In this document: one piece after another, positions 42,104-50,470 of the stretch
How the letters are laid out: each line of letters opens with the position of its first letter
How positions within the stretch are numbered: the first letter of the stretch is position 1
Origin: an uncultured Corynebacterium sp.
Lineage (GTDB): Bacteria > Actinomycetota > Actinomycetes > Mycobacteriales > Mycobacteriaceae
DNA: 64,000 bases
Reading direction: 5' to 3'
NCBI RefSeq assembly: GCF_946221155.1
Contig: NZ_CAMIAN010000004.1
Span: 27,900 to 91,899, forward strand
Notes under the pieces: model-generated
The model's input: only the letters and a program-made list of their open reading frames with translations
Told to the model about the DNA's origin: nothing
Databases searched by the model: none
Position numbers and translations under genes: made by a program

Positions 42104-43579
42104 TTACTCGGCGGTGGTGAGCGTCAGCTCGACCTCACGTTCCTCGCCATCGGGGCCTTCCTTGACCTTCAGCTTTACCTTGTCGCCCACCGCGTGCGAA
42201 CGGATGGCCGCGATCAACCCCACGCCCGAATCCACGCGCCGATCGTCGACGTGAGTAACCACATCGCCCTTCTTCAACCCCGCCTTGTCCGCAGGGCTGT
42301 CCTTGTTCACATCCGCGATGACGGCCCCGTTCTCGTTTGAGCGCGTATCGACCTTCGCACCAATCATCGGGTGCTCGGCCTTGCCGTTATCGATCAGCTG
42401 CTTGGAAATGCGCTCCGCCTGGTTGATCGGAATGGCAAAGCCCAGGCCGATGGAACCGGCCACTTCCCCGCCACCGGTCGAAGCAATAACGGATGGGATG
42501 CCGATGAGCTTGCCCTCCATGTCCACCAACGCACCGCCAGAATTGCCGGGGTTGATAGAGGCATCAGTCTGGATCGCGTCAATGAGGGAAGCCTCTCCGC
42601 CGTCCTCACCTGAAGCCTGGACCGGGCGGTTCTTCGCGGAGACAATGCCGGTGGTGACCGTGGCTGACAGCCCCAATGGTGAGCCAATCGCCATGACGTC
42701 TTCGCCGACATTCACACTGTCCGAGTCGCCGAACTCAATGGGTTGCAGGTCCGTGACGTTCTTCGCCTTGATCACGGCAATATCGGTCTGCGGATCGGTA
42801 GCCACTACTTCCGCCTCGAGGCTGCGACCGTCGTTGAGGATAACCTCAACCTTCGCTTTCCCATCCTCGGCGCCAGCAACCACGTGGTTGTTCGTGAGGA
42901 TCAAACCGTCGGAAGAAATAATTGAGCCAGAGCCCTCTTCTCCGCCCCGGGAAGTCGTAACTCGGATGGAAACCACAGAGGGCAGGACCTTATTGGCGAT
43001 GTCGGTGGTGCTGCCGGGCTTCACCGGGTTGGAAGCCTTCTTTTCCTGCGAGGACTTGCTTGAACTATTGGAGTTATCAAAGGAAGACGTGGCATTGTTG
43101 CTGGCCTGGTTGCCATTGATCGTGTCCATGCCCACGTACGTCACGGCGGAGGCAACAACAGCACCCGCCAGCAACAGTGCTGCGACTGCCGGGGTGGACC
43201 AGCGCTTCTTCTCCTGCGGTTGGCTGCTTAGCTGTGGCTGGTACGGATCTGCGAAAGATTCCTGTCCCAGCGCCTGTGCCGGGGTGGGTCCCTGTGCCGG
43301 AGCCGCTCCCTGCGACGGCCCCGATGACGGTTCTTGCACAGAGGTCGGCTGCGGCTGCGGACGCTGCTGTGGCTGTAACGGCTGTTGCTGCGGGAAGGGC
43401 TGCGAGGCTGGCTGGGGATTCGGCCGCTGGGGTTGCCCTTGCTGGCCGTTCCAGCGCATGTGATCCCGGTGAACTCCACCTTGCGGCCCGTCGCCCCCTT
43501 GCACCGGTTTCTGGCCACTGTTAGAAAAGTCCGGCTCTCCGGGCATCCGCTGCCCGTCCCCCGAGTTGTTCTCACCCAT
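42104..43579 (-). CDS. htrA: HtrA/PepD-type membrane-anchored serine protease with PDZ domain
   Basis: The 491-residue envelope protease has a Gln/Pro-rich cytoplasmic head (about 1-125), a single membrane helix (VAALLLAGAVVASAVTYVG), a linker, a trypsin-like domain with His in LTNNHVVAG, Asp in DPQTDIAVIK and Ser in INPGNSGGALVD, and a C-terminal PDZ domain. It corresponds to Mtb PepD (Rv0983), which is regulated by MprAB. ATG 43579 has AAGGGA upstream and is preferred to ATG 43600. It follows mprB after 132 nt. Confidence 0.93.
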   Translation of the reverse strand: MGENNSGDGQRMPGEPDFSNSGQKPVQGGDGPQGGVHRDHMRWNGQQGQPQRPNPQPASQPFPQQQPLQPQQRPQPQPTSVQEPSSGPSQGAAPAQGPTPAQALGQESFADPYQPQLSSQPQEKKRWSTPAVAALLLAGAVVASAVTYVGMDTINGNQASNNATSSFDNSNSSSKSSQEKKASNPVKPGSTTDIANKVLPSVVSIRVTTSRGGEEGSGSIISSDGLILTNNHVVAGAEDGKAKVEVILNDGRSLEAEVVATDPQTDIAVIKAKNVTDLQPIEFGDSDSVNVGEDVMAIGSPLGLSATVTTGIVSAKNRPVQASGEDGGEASLIDAIQTDASINPGNSGGALVDMEGKLIGIPSVIASTGGGEVAGSIGLGFAIPINQAERISKQLIDNGKAEHPMIGAKVDTRSNENGAVIADVNKDSPADKAGLKKGDVVTHVDDRRVDSGVGLIAAIRSHAVGDKVKLKVKEGPDGEEREVELTLTTAE

Positions 43580-43711
43580 ATTGTGTTCCCTTTCTTCCAT
43601 AGCGACCAGTATGTCCGTTATGTATGTAGTTCAGCACTATGAATGCTGTAGTTTTTCTGCCAGTTTAAGGAAAAACCTTAGGGAAAAGTTCCCACACCCG
43701 TCCAGATCGAG

Positions 43712-45265
43712 CTAACTCGGCTCGCCCGGCAACACCGCGCGCATGAGGGCGCCACCGTCGTCCGACTCATCGGCCACGATCACCCCGTGGTGCCGTTCGA
43801 TCACCTGCTTGACGATCGCCAGCCCCAGGCCGGAACCAGGCATCGAACGGGCCTGGATCGACCGGTAGAAGCGGTCGAAGACTTTTTCACGGTCCTCCTT
43901 CGGAATGCCGGGGCCCGAATCCGCCACCCGGATCTCCACTTCCTGGTGCACTGAAACGCTGGCGTCGGAGCCTGCGGCGTCACCATCCTCGCTCACAATC
44001 GGCTGCATCCACACACGCACCACACCGCCCTCCGGCGACCATTTCGCGGCGTTGTCGAGTAGATTCAGCAATGCCCGCGACAGGGCGAAGGAATCTCCCT
44101 GCAAGTGCCACTCGATCAGGTGCGCGTCGAAGGTCACGTCCGGGCGGCGCCGCTGCACTCGCTCGATGCCTAAGGTGATGATCTCGGAGATCTCGACGGT
44201 GCTCAAAACTTCCGGGTTCGAGTCCTCACGGGCCAAGTCCACCAGGTCACCGATCAGTCCGCTCATCTCATCAATCTGCGCAATCACGTCGCGCTCGATG
44301 TCCTTGCGATCCTGGTCGCTGATGCCGGGGCCTTCGCCGCCTTTTCTTCGTGACGCCAGCATCAGCAGCTCCACGTTTGTGCGCAGCGAAGTCAACGGTG
44401 TCTTGAGCTCGTGCGAGGCATCCGCGACGAGGTTCTTCTGCTTCGTTTGCGCCTCCTGGAGTGCATTCATCATGTTGTTGAACGAGTTCGTGAGGGAACC
44501 GAGCTCATCGTGAGAGTAGACGGGGATCTGCCGCAGTTCGCCGGTGCGGGAAACTTCATCGGCCGCGCGACGCAGACGGGTAATCGGCTGGGTGCCGGAG
44601 TTCGCGACCGCGATGCCCGCGATGATGGAGGCGATAAAGCCGGTCACCGCAATGAGGATCAGGACCAACCAGAGGGATTCCAGCGTCTGGTTCGTAAAGG
44701 CGATGTCCAGCCGCAGCACAATCAATCGGCCATCCAAGGCACGGATGGCGAAGCTGCGTTTGTCTCCTTCAGATTCGAAGGTGTAGGGATCGTCGCCGAC
44801 GAGCACGGAGATCTCGTTGGGGCTGAGGATGCCCTCGAATTTGCGCACATCAGCCTGCCTCCCGGTCTGGTCGGCGGGGACGATGAGGACGCTCATGTTG
44901 TTATCGGAGTCAAAGAAGCGGGGGCGGTAATCGTCGCCCTCCCCTGTTTCGCTGACCGGAAACTCAAAGCCCGAGTCGATATAGGCCTGTGCCTGCGTTT
45001 GCAGCGTCTTATCCATCTCCTGTGACAGCACCTGCTTCACGGTGGCGTAGGAGGAGATGGTGATGATGGCGATACACAGCATCACCACCATCGCTGTGAG
45101 GGCGGCCAGTCGGGTGCGTAGAGACAATCCGCGCACTGAAAAACGGAGGGACTGGATCAGCCGGTCCCTCCTGCTATTCCCTCGAGTGTCTGCGCCCCCG
45201 TTCTCGGCAGAGGCACGTTCGGGCTCTACCGCGAGGTAATCCTCCGGGAGCCTACGCAGGATCAC
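43712..45265 (-). CDS. mprB: MprB-like sensor histidine kinase
   Basis: This 517-residue kinase has a cytoplasmic head, TM1 near 52-72, an extracytoplasmic sensor of about 120 residues, TM2 near 197-222, a HAMP segment, HisKA with the phospho-acceptor His 285 (DASHELKTPLTSLRTN), and the ATPase motifs LLNLLDNAAKWSP, VADSGPGIPKED, FDRFYR and GSGLGLAIVKQ. It senses envelope stress in mycobacteria. GTG 45265 overlaps the mprA stop by 4 nt (GTGA). Confidence 0.93.
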   Translation of the reverse strand: MILRRLPEDYLAVEPERASAENGGADTRGNSRRDRLIQSLRFSVRGLSLRTRLAALTAMVVMLCIAIITISSYATVKQVLSQEMDKTLQTQAQAYIDSGFEFPVSETGEGDDYRPRFFDSDNNMSVLIVPADQTGRQADVRKFEGILSPNEISVLVGDDPYTFESEGDKRSFAIRALDGRLIVLRLDIAFTNQTLESLWLVLILIAVTGFIASIIAGIAVANSGTQPITRLRRAADEVSRTGELRQIPVYSHDELGSLTNSFNNMMNALQEAQTKQKNLVADASHELKTPLTSLRTNVELLMLASRRKGGEGPGISDQDRKDIERDVIAQIDEMSGLIGDLVDLAREDSNPEVLSTVEISEIITLGIERVQRRRPDVTFDAHLIEWHLQGDSFALSRALLNLLDNAAKWSPEGGVVRVWMQPIVSEDGDAAGSDASVSVHQEVEIRVADSGPGIPKEDREKVFDRFYRSIQARSMPGSGLGLAIVKQVIERHHGVIVADESDDGGALMRAVLPGEPS

Positions 45266-45957
45266 GGTGCGGTCTCACGCAGCGCGTACCCCACCCCACG
45301 AACAGTGTGAATCAATCGAGTCTCGTTGTTAGCCTCCGTCTTACGGCGCAGATAGCCGATGTAAACCTCTAGCGCGTTGCCGGAGGTCGGGAAGTCGTAA
45401 CCCCACACCTCTTCCAAGATGGTGTTGCGGGAAAGCACCTTGCGCGGATTGTTCATCAGCAACTCCAGCAGGGCGAACTCCGTACGGGTCAGGCTGATCT
45501 GTCGGTCGCCGCGGAATACGTCGCGTGTCTCCGGGTTCAGGGTCAGGTCCTCGAAGCGCAACGGTTCGCGAGTCTCACCCTCCTGGATCGCCGGCCGGGC
45601 CGCACGGCGGAACAGCGAACGGGTGCGGGCCAGCAGTTCCTCTAGAGCGAAAGGCTTAGGCAGGTAATCGTCGGCACCGGCATCCAGTCCGGCCACCCTC
45701 TCCTCCACGGAATCGCGGGCAGTCAGCAACAGGATCGGCAGGTCATCTCCGTGACTGCGCAATTCGCGACATACATCCAGGCCGTCCTTCTTGGGCATCA
45801 TCACGTCCAAGATGGCCAAGTCCGGTCGTTCTTCGGCGATGAGCTTAAGGGCCTCTTCGCCATCCGTTGCCAGGACGACGGTGTAGCCGTTAAAGATCAG
45901 GGAACGGCGCAGGGATTCGCGCACAGCCTGGTCATCATCTACAACAAGAATCTTCAT
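45262..45957 (-). CDS. mprA: MprA-like OmpR-family response regulator
   Basis: The 231-residue protein has a receiver domain (acidic pocket VVDDDQ, phospho-acceptor Asp 51 in LAILDVMMPKKDG, Lys in YLPKPFALEELLAR) and an OmpR winged-helix domain (LTRTEFALLELLMNNP, VYIGYLRRKTE, IHTVRGVGYAL). I chose ATG 45957; ATG 45966 (three residues earlier) is equally possible. It is transcribed ahead of mprB and htrA, matching the mycobacterial mprA-mprB-pepD operon. Confidence 0.94.
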   Translation of the reverse strand: MKILVVDDDQAVRESLRRSLIFNGYTVVLATDGEEALKLIAEERPDLAILDVMMPKKDGLDVCRELRSHGDDLPILLLTARDSVEERVAGLDAGADDYLPKPFALEELLARTRSLFRRAARPAIQEGETREPLRFEDLTLNPETRDVFRGDRQISLTRTEFALLELLMNNPRKVLSRNTILEEVWGYDFPTSGNALEVYIGYLRRKTEANNETRLIHTVRGVGYALRETAP

Positions 45958-46052
45958 GTGCTCCATTGTGCCTATGAAATTGGCACAACGCCCGCGCGGG
46001 TACACATTTTTAAGGAAAGCACAGGACTTTCTTACACCTTGTGCGCATAAGT

Positions 46053-46088
46053 AAAACCCCGCCACACGTGCATGTGTGACGGGGTTTT
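46053..46088. terminator. Bidirectional terminator between rpmF and mprA
   Basis: AAAACCCC (46053-46060) pairs with GGGGTTTT (46081-46088); inside, CACA and TGTG extend the stem. Flanking A and T runs make it functional in both directions. It follows the rpmF stop on the minus strand. Confidence 0.75.
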
Positions 46089-46100
46089 GCTGGGCTCGTA

Positions 46101-46268
46101 TTAATCCAGGTCGATGAGACCCAGCTGAGCTGCCTTTACCAGGCGGCGAGGAATCTGAACATCCTGGCCCTGAACCTTAACGTGCTGTAGAGCAACGTTG
46201 TCGGCCTTCCACTGGGAACGGCGGGAGTGCGTGTTTGCACGGGACATACGGCGCTTCGGAACTGCCAT
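46101..46268 (-). CDS. rpmF: 50S ribosomal protein L32
   Basis: I translated this short frame by hand. It encodes 55 residues beginning MAVPKRRMSRANTHSRRSQW and ending LIDLD. The N-terminal PKRRMSR is the L32 signature. The usual zinc-binding Cys pair is absent, so it is a cysteine-free form. It lies 75 nt after rpmE2 on the same strand, and AGGAGG (46277-46282 region on the minus strand) precedes ATG 46268. Confidence 0.93.
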   Translation of the reverse strand: MAVPKRRMSRANTHSRRSQWKADNVALQHVKVQGQDVQIPRRLVKAAQLGLIDLD

Positions 46269-46343
46269 TGTCTTCTACCTCCTAATTAAAGGTATTGAAA
46301 GTGTGAAATAGGTTTCTTGTGATCTTCGTGGTGTGAAGAGGTC

Positions 46344-46607
46344 TTACTTCTTTTTGCGGCGGGTCATGTTGCCGTAGCGACGCTGGAACTTCTCCACGCG
46401 GCCGGCGGTATCCATGACGCGCTGAGCGCCGGTCCAGAAGGGGTGGGACTCGCTGGTCACATCGACGACGATGAGCGGGTACTCGTTGCCGTCTTCCCAT
46501 TCAACGGTGCGGTCGGAGGTAGCGGTGGAGCGAGTGATGAACTGGTGGCCAGTGCTCGCATCCTTGAAGACTACGGGGTGGTAGTCGGGGTGGATATCCT
46601 TCTTCAT
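46344..46607 (-). CDS. rpmE2: 50S ribosomal protein L31 type B (zinc-independent)
   Basis: The 87-residue protein has the L31 opening [14 protein letters not shown] and core [12 protein letters not shown]. It has no cysteine; type A L31 has a CxxC zinc site, so this is type B. Type B proteins are usually induced when zinc is scarce, but in corynebacteria this may be the only L31 near the cluster. It is divergent from rpmB across a 461-nt gap. Confidence 0.94.
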
Positions 46608-46707
46608 GGTTTCCTCTTATTCCCTTAGGTATGTGTACTTCAGGTCGGTCCCGTGCGCTTCTTGCGCGGGTCGTGCCTGAGTCGGGTCATAAAAAGCAGC
46701 GCGCCTT

Positions 46708-46721
46708 CTCTTATTGACGCC
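46708..46721 (+). repeat. TTCTTNNTGACGCC repeat, intergenic copy upstream of rpmE2
   Basis: The sequence reads CTCTTATTGACGCC and continues CTTTAGG, the same extension as at 24449-24462. Confidence 0.6.
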
Positions 46722-46859
46722 CTTTAGGCCATCCCGTTAAGCGGGTGGATTTTGGGCGCGACAAAGTCGGTCGCACAACGAGGAACTATCATAGCGAAGG
46801 ATCAGGCCATTTAGAAAATCGCGTTTCCCTAGCTGGAATGGGGCGAACTGGGGCGTAGG

Positions 46860-46873
46860 GGCGTCAGAAACAG
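46860..46873 (-). repeat. TTCTTNNTGACGCC repeat, intergenic copy upstream of rpmB
   Basis: On the minus strand it reads CTGTTTCTGACGCC. It faces the copy at 46708-46721, 138 nt away. Confidence 0.55.
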
Positions 46874-47068
46874 CGATTAGGTTATGGCGCGGCGGTGCTG
46901 TAAAGTTAGCTCCCGCTGTTGTCTATGTAAACGTCATCGCCGGACAGATTTTAGGCTAGAAACGCTAGATGCAGCGCCCCACCACCTAGAACTCTTGGCC
47001 CGTCTAACCATGGGTTTTGGAAGTGCGCGGCGCAGGCACCTGAGATCTCCGGCGGAAGGAGAAAACCC

Positions 47069-47305
47069 ATGTCGGCATATTGCCAGGTCACGGGGCGCAA
47101 GCCGAGCTTCGGCAAGTCTGTGTCCCACTCGCACCGCCGCACGAACCGTCGCTGGAACCCGAACATCCAGCGTCGTACGTTCTACTTGCCCTCTGAGGGC
47201 CGTTCCATCACGCTGAACGTGTCCACCAAGGGCCTGAAGACTATTGACCGTGACGGCATCGAGTCTGTCGTTGCCAAGATCCGCGCCCGTGGGGAGAAGA
47301 TCTAA
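47069..47305 (+). CDS. rpmB: 50S ribosomal protein L28 (zinc-independent form)
   Basis: The 78-residue protein has the L28 pattern VTGRKPSFGKSVSHSHRRT followed by NPNIQRRTFYLP. Zinc-type L28 carries two CxxC pairs; here only a single Cys remains near the N-terminus. It is the first of four ribosomal genes on the plus strand, rpmB-rpmG-rpsN-rpsR, separated by 2 to 15 nt. Confidence 0.95.
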   Translation: MSAYCQVTGRKPSFGKSVSHSHRRTNRRWNPNIQRRTFYLPSEGRSITLNVSTKGLKTIDRDGIESVVAKIRARGEKI

Positions 47306-47307
47306 CT

Positions 47308-47472
47308 ATGGCACGTAACGATATCCGCCCAATCATCAAGCTGAAGTCTACGGCTGGCACCGGTTACACCTACGTCACCCGTAAGAACAAGCGCAACAAC
47401 CCGGATCGCATCACCCTGAAGAAGTTCGATCCGATTGCCCGCAAGCACGTCGAATTCCGCGAGGAGCGATAA
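47308..47472 (+). CDS. rpmG: 50S ribosomal protein L33 (zinc-independent form)
   Basis: I translated this frame by hand. It has 54 residues starting MARNDIRPIIKLKSTAGTGY and ending HVEFREER. The TRKNKRNNPDRITLKKFDP core is L33. No Cys is present. It starts 2 nt after the rpmB stop and ends 3 nt before rpsN. Confidence 0.95.
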   Translation: MARNDIRPIIKLKSTAGTGYTYVTRKNKRNNPDRITLKKFDPIARKHVEFREER

Positions 47473-47475
47473 TCA

Positions 47476-47781
47476 ATGGCTAAGAAGTCCAAGATCGCTA
47501 AGAACGAGCAGCGCAAGGAAATCGTCGCCCGCTACGCGGAGCGTCGCGCTGAGCTCAAGAAGATCATCAAGAACCCGAACAGCACCGACGAGGAGCGCCT
47601 GGATGCACAGTGGGAGCTGAACCGTCAGCCCCGCGACGCTTCCCCGGTTCGCGTCCGTAACCGCGATGCAGCTGATGGCCGCCCGCGCGGCTACCTGCGT
47701 AAGTTCGGCCTGTCCCGTGTACGTGTCCGCAACATGGCTCACCGCGGTGAGCTGCCGGGCGTACGCAAGTCCAGCTGGTAA
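47476..47781 (+). CDS. rpsN: 30S ribosomal protein S14 (long, zinc-independent form)
   Basis: The 101-residue protein is the long C-minus S14: MAKKSKIAKNEQRKEIVARY at the start, then RDASPVRVRNRDAADGRPRGY and the conserved YLRKFGLSRVRVRNMAHRGELPG. The short zinc form has about 61 residues and a CxxC pair, which this lacks. It is in the rpmB-rpsR operon. Confidence 0.96.
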   Translation: MAKKSKIAKNEQRKEIVARYAERRAELKKIIKNPNSTDEERLDAQWELNRQPRDASPVRVRNRDAADGRPRGYLRKFGLSRVRVRNMAHRGELPGVRKSSW

Positions 47782-47796
47782 GGGGGAGCTTTCACA

Positions 47797-48045
47797 ATGA
47801 AGCGCACCAACATGAAGAAGGCGCGGATGGAACAGTCCCGCCGCCCGAAGAAGAACCCGCTCAAGGCCGAGGGCATTGAGACGGTTGACTACAAGAACTA
47901 CGACCTGCTGCGTAAGTTCATCTCCGAGCGTGGCAAGATTCGCTCTCGCCGCGTGACGGGCCTGACCCCGCAGCAGCAGCGTCAGGTTGCCACCGCCGTG
48001 AAGAACGCGCGCGAGATGGCACTGCTGCCCTTCCACAGCCGCTAA
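47797..48045 (+). CDS. rpsR: 30S ribosomal protein S18
   Basis: The 82-residue protein shows the S18 core VDYKNYDLLRKFISERGKI and RRVTGLTPQQQRQVATAVK, ending ALLPFHSR. No Cys is present. AAGGGGG lies before ATG 47797. It is the last gene of the operon and is followed by a strong terminator. Confidence 0.96.
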   Translation: MKRTNMKKARMEQSRRPKKNPLKAEGIETVDYKNYDLLRKFISERGKIRSRRVTGLTPQQQRQVATAVKNAREMALLPFHSR

Positions 48046-48100
48046 GCCGCTGTGCCCTTTCGGGCTAGCAGCCTAAGGTTGCAGCCTGGAGACGTTTAAC

Positions 48101-48166
48101 AGACACGATCAAGACCCACTGCCCCGTGCGATAGCACGAGCTAGGCGGCGGGTCTTTTTCGTGTCT
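48101..48166 (+). terminator. Nested terminator after rpsR
   Basis: AGACACGA with CGTGTCT and AAGACCC (48111-48117) with GGGTCTT (48150-48156) form nested stems, with a further small hairpin CGTGCGATAGCACG inside; TTTTT follows the inner stem. The compact branched form could also be a stable RNA, but termination is the simpler reading. Confidence 0.65.
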
Positions 48167-48313
48167 ATGTGGCACCTGCCCGACGGACTGTCGACATACT
48201 TCGCTAAGCTTGCACAGTAAATCTCTTACACGCTCCCCCGGCCCGCCAGGTTTAGAGGGGTGCTGCCCCCCCCGCATCGGACGCAAGCCGAACAACAGTT
48301 AGGAAGCCTACAG

Positions 48314-48949
48314 TTGAGCAATAACAACGACTATCCCCATGGCGACTTTGGTTCCAATGATCTACCTGGCTATAGCGACTACAAGGAGGATTCCGACGGT
48401 GCGCCTGCATTCCCGGATGCCGCGGCTAACAACGGTGCCATGTTCGGCAACGACCGTCCGGGCGCTTGGAAACGCCTGCTAGCCCTCATCATCGATAACC
48501 TTTTGCTTCAAGTGATCCTCGGCGGCTGTTTGATGGCCGCTATCTGTGGCCAGGATCTAAAAGACTGGTACGACGCTTTGGATAGCGCCAACTCTCCCGA
48601 AGAGGCAAACGAACTGTTTCCAAGCGGTAAATTGGCCATCTGGGGCCTGATCATGGTAGTCGTCTGGTTGACCTACCGTGTCCTCATGGAGTCCAAGAAG
48701 GGGGCCACCCTCGGCAAGATGGCCATCGGTGCCCGTGTAATTTCCGCTGACGGGCAAAACCTCACCCCTGTGGAGTCGCTTAAGCGCAACGGCTGGTACA
48801 TCATCGGCACTGTCCTGGTCCTGATCCCTCTCGTCGGCTCCTATCTGGCGTTGGCTCTCTACATTGTTGTGGGCGTGACTATTGGCCGCAGCCCGGAGAA
48901 GCAGTCGTTCACCGATAAGCTTGCCAAGGCGTACGTGGTCAACAAGTAA
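48314..48949 (+). CDS. RDD-family membrane protein
   Basis: The 211-residue protein has an acidic, Asn/Asp-rich cytoplasmic head (about 60 residues) and an RDD domain: the Arg in GAWKRLLALIIDN and the Asp pair define the family, followed by helices near 65-90, 110-130 and 165-195 and the motif KKGATLGKMAIGARVI. Function in general is unclear; some RDD proteins act as ion exchangers. The start is TTG 48314 with AGGA 9 nt upstream; no ATG fits. Confidence 0.8.
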   Translation: MSNNNDYPHGDFGSNDLPGYSDYKEDSDGAPAFPDAAANNGAMFGNDRPGAWKRLLALIIDNLLLQVILGGCLMAAICGQDLKDWYDALDSANSPEEANELFPSGKLAIWGLIMVVVWLTYRVLMESKKGATLGKMAIGARVISADGQNLTPVESLKRNGWYIIGTVLVLIPLVGSYLALALYIVVGVTIGRSPEKQSFTDKLAKAYVVNK

Positions 48950-48970
48950 GCCTCATACTCTAAACCACTC

Positions 48971-49915
48971 ATGCTGAACGTCCTCTCCGGTTTCGCCGTC
49001 GTCATCTTCGTCATAGCGATCGGCTTCGGAGTAGGGCGTCTTCGACTTTTAGGCCCCAATGCCGTCTATACCCTGAACATGTTCGTGTTCTGGATTGCGC
49101 TGCCCTGCACGCTGATCACGTTCATGGCTAAGACGGACATTGCCCAGCTATTCGGCCCCAACCTACTAGTCGTGGCACTGTCCACGCTCACCACTGGTTT
49201 CTTGGCTTTCCTCGGCTATCGCTGGATTACGCGACGGTCCACCGAGGATTCCATCATCGCTATGCTGGCCTGCACCTACTGCAACGGCTCCAACCTGGGC
49301 ATCCCGCTCGCCGCGCATCTGATGGACGACCCCACACTCACCCTCCCGGTGATCCTCTTCCAGGTCGGTTTCTACGGCCCGTTGAGCGTACTGGCCCTGG
49401 ACATGCGCACCGGCCAGCAGACCACGAACTTCGTGCGCTCTACCCTGCTGACGATCCTGAAGAACCCCCTGATCATCGGCGCCGCCATCGGTATCGTCAT
49501 CTCCCTGCTTCAGCACAACACGGGCTTCACCCTGCCGACAATCGTCGCTGACCCGCTGGAGATCATCGCGGACGCCACCGTCGGCTGCGCACTAATCGCC
49601 TTCGGCATGTCCATGGCGGAGGTGCGTGTACTCCAGCCCGGACTTTCTCCTCGACGATCCGTGTGGGCGGCGTCATTGGTAAAAACTGTCGTGCACCCTG
49701 CCATCGCCGCGTTCTACGGTGTTTTTCTTTGTGACGCCTCGTCCCAGTTGCTTCTGGCCATGGTTCTCCTGGCAGCCCTCCCGACCGGGCAAAACGTTTT
49801 CACCTACGCCCAGCGATTCGGCGTAAATAAAGTTTTAGCGCGAGACACCGCGGTGGTTTCCACGGGTCTCGCGCTACCGGTGATGGCGCTGATTATGGTG
49901 CTTCTAAGTTTCTGA
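48971..49915 (+). CDS. AEC-family (auxin efflux carrier-like) transporter
   Basis: The 314-residue protein has ten hydrophobic helices in two groups of five around a charged central loop, the AEC plan (GFGVGRLRLLGPNAVYTLNMF and CNGSNLGIPLAAHLM are typical). Bacterial members export or import organic acids such as malate. The end overlaps the convergent CD225 gene by 12 nt. A copy of the window-wide repeat sits in the last third at 49732. Confidence 0.83.
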   Translation: MLNVLSGFAVVIFVIAIGFGVGRLRLLGPNAVYTLNMFVFWIALPCTLITFMAKTDIAQLFGPNLLVVALSTLTTGFLAFLGYRWITRRSTEDSIIAMLACTYCNGSNLGIPLAAHLMDDPTLTLPVILFQVGFYGPLSVLALDMRTGQQTTNFVRSTLLTILKNPLIIGAAIGIVISLLQHNTGFTLPTIVADPLEIIADATVGCALIAFGMSMAEVRVLQPGLSPRRSVWAASLVKTVVHPAIAAFYGVFLCDASSQLLLAMVLLAALPTGQNVFTYAQRFGVNKVLARDTAVVSTGLALPVMALIMVLLSF

Positions 49916-50377
49916 TAGTTCGCTCAAACTTAGGCCCAAGATTCCGACGAAAAAGACGAAGTACAGGACGATAAGGGCAACGGATACCACTGCAGATGCA
50001 ATAGCTAGGTTTTTTGCCTTGTTCGACGCATCCTGCGCGGCTGCATAGTCGCCACGGTACCAACGGCTTTCTACCTGCGAGGAGTAGTAGATTCCCACTG
50101 CGCCCAGGGGCAAGCAGCACAGGAGAGTGGTAAGAATTGTTGCCCACATCCAGTTATCCGGAGGGGTGCTCCCCACACCTGGCTGGAAGCCCTGTCCCAG
50201 CTGTGCGCCGTAGCCGGCGGACTGATTCGGGTAACCGTTGTTCTGATAGCCACCATAGTTCGGGAGCTGGTTCTGGCTCGGATCCTGGTTGTACCCACTG
50301 TTGTGGGGGTAGCCCTGGTTCCCCTGCTGGCCGAATGGATCCTCGTTGGATGGGTTCTGATCGTATGGGTTGGTCAC
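49904..50377 (-). CDS. CD225/dispanin-family membrane protein
   Basis: The 157-residue protein has a Gln/Asn/Tyr/Gly-rich disordered head (about 1-72) and a CD225 domain with two membrane segments: NWMWATILTTLLCCLPLGAV, then YYSSQVESRWYRGDYAAAQ and SNKAKNLAIASAVV, which are the dispanin signature. The family includes animal interferon-induced transmembrane proteins; the bacterial role is unknown. GTG start at 50377. It overlaps the convergent AEC gene. Confidence 0.8.
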   Translation of the reverse strand: MTNPYDQNPSNEDPFGQQGNQGYPHNSGYNQDPSQNQLPNYGGYQNNGYPNQSAGYGAQLGQGFQPGVGSTPPDNWMWATILTTLLCCLPLGAVGIYYSSQVESRWYRGDYAAAQDASNKAKNLAIASAVVSVALIVLYFVFFVGILGLSLSELSET

Positions 50378-50470
50378 TAGCTTCCTCGGCTAACGTCTCT
50401 GAGTGGTTGGTAACTGAAATACGTCATTAAAATACCAAAGCAGCGCAAATTGTTCCCGGACCGAAAGAAT

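Larger units (their letters stand above)
46608..47068. promoter_or_regulatory. 461-nt divergent promoter region between rpmE2-rpmF and rpmB-rpsR
   Basis: No gene is convincing here. It holds two copies of the window-wide repeat in opposing orientation (46708-46721 plus, 46860-46873 minus), a hairpin near 46654-46675 (GTGCGC/GCGCGGG) in the rpmE2 leader, and an imperfect palindrome TAGAAAATCGCGTTTCCCTA (46812-46831). The palindrome would be a candidate operator for a metal regulator such as Zur, but it does not match a Zur box I know. The rpmB start has GGAAGGAG upstream. Confidence 0.45.

Noticed and set aside
46812..46831. Zur box in front of the C-minus ribosomal genes
   Set aside because: The near-palindrome TAGAAAATCGCGTTTCCCTA does not match a Zur consensus I know; kept only as an unnamed candidate operator.
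48101..48166. Small structured RNA gene after rpsR
   Set aside because: The nested stems end in a T-run directly after an operon, so a terminator explains them without invoking a separate RNA.
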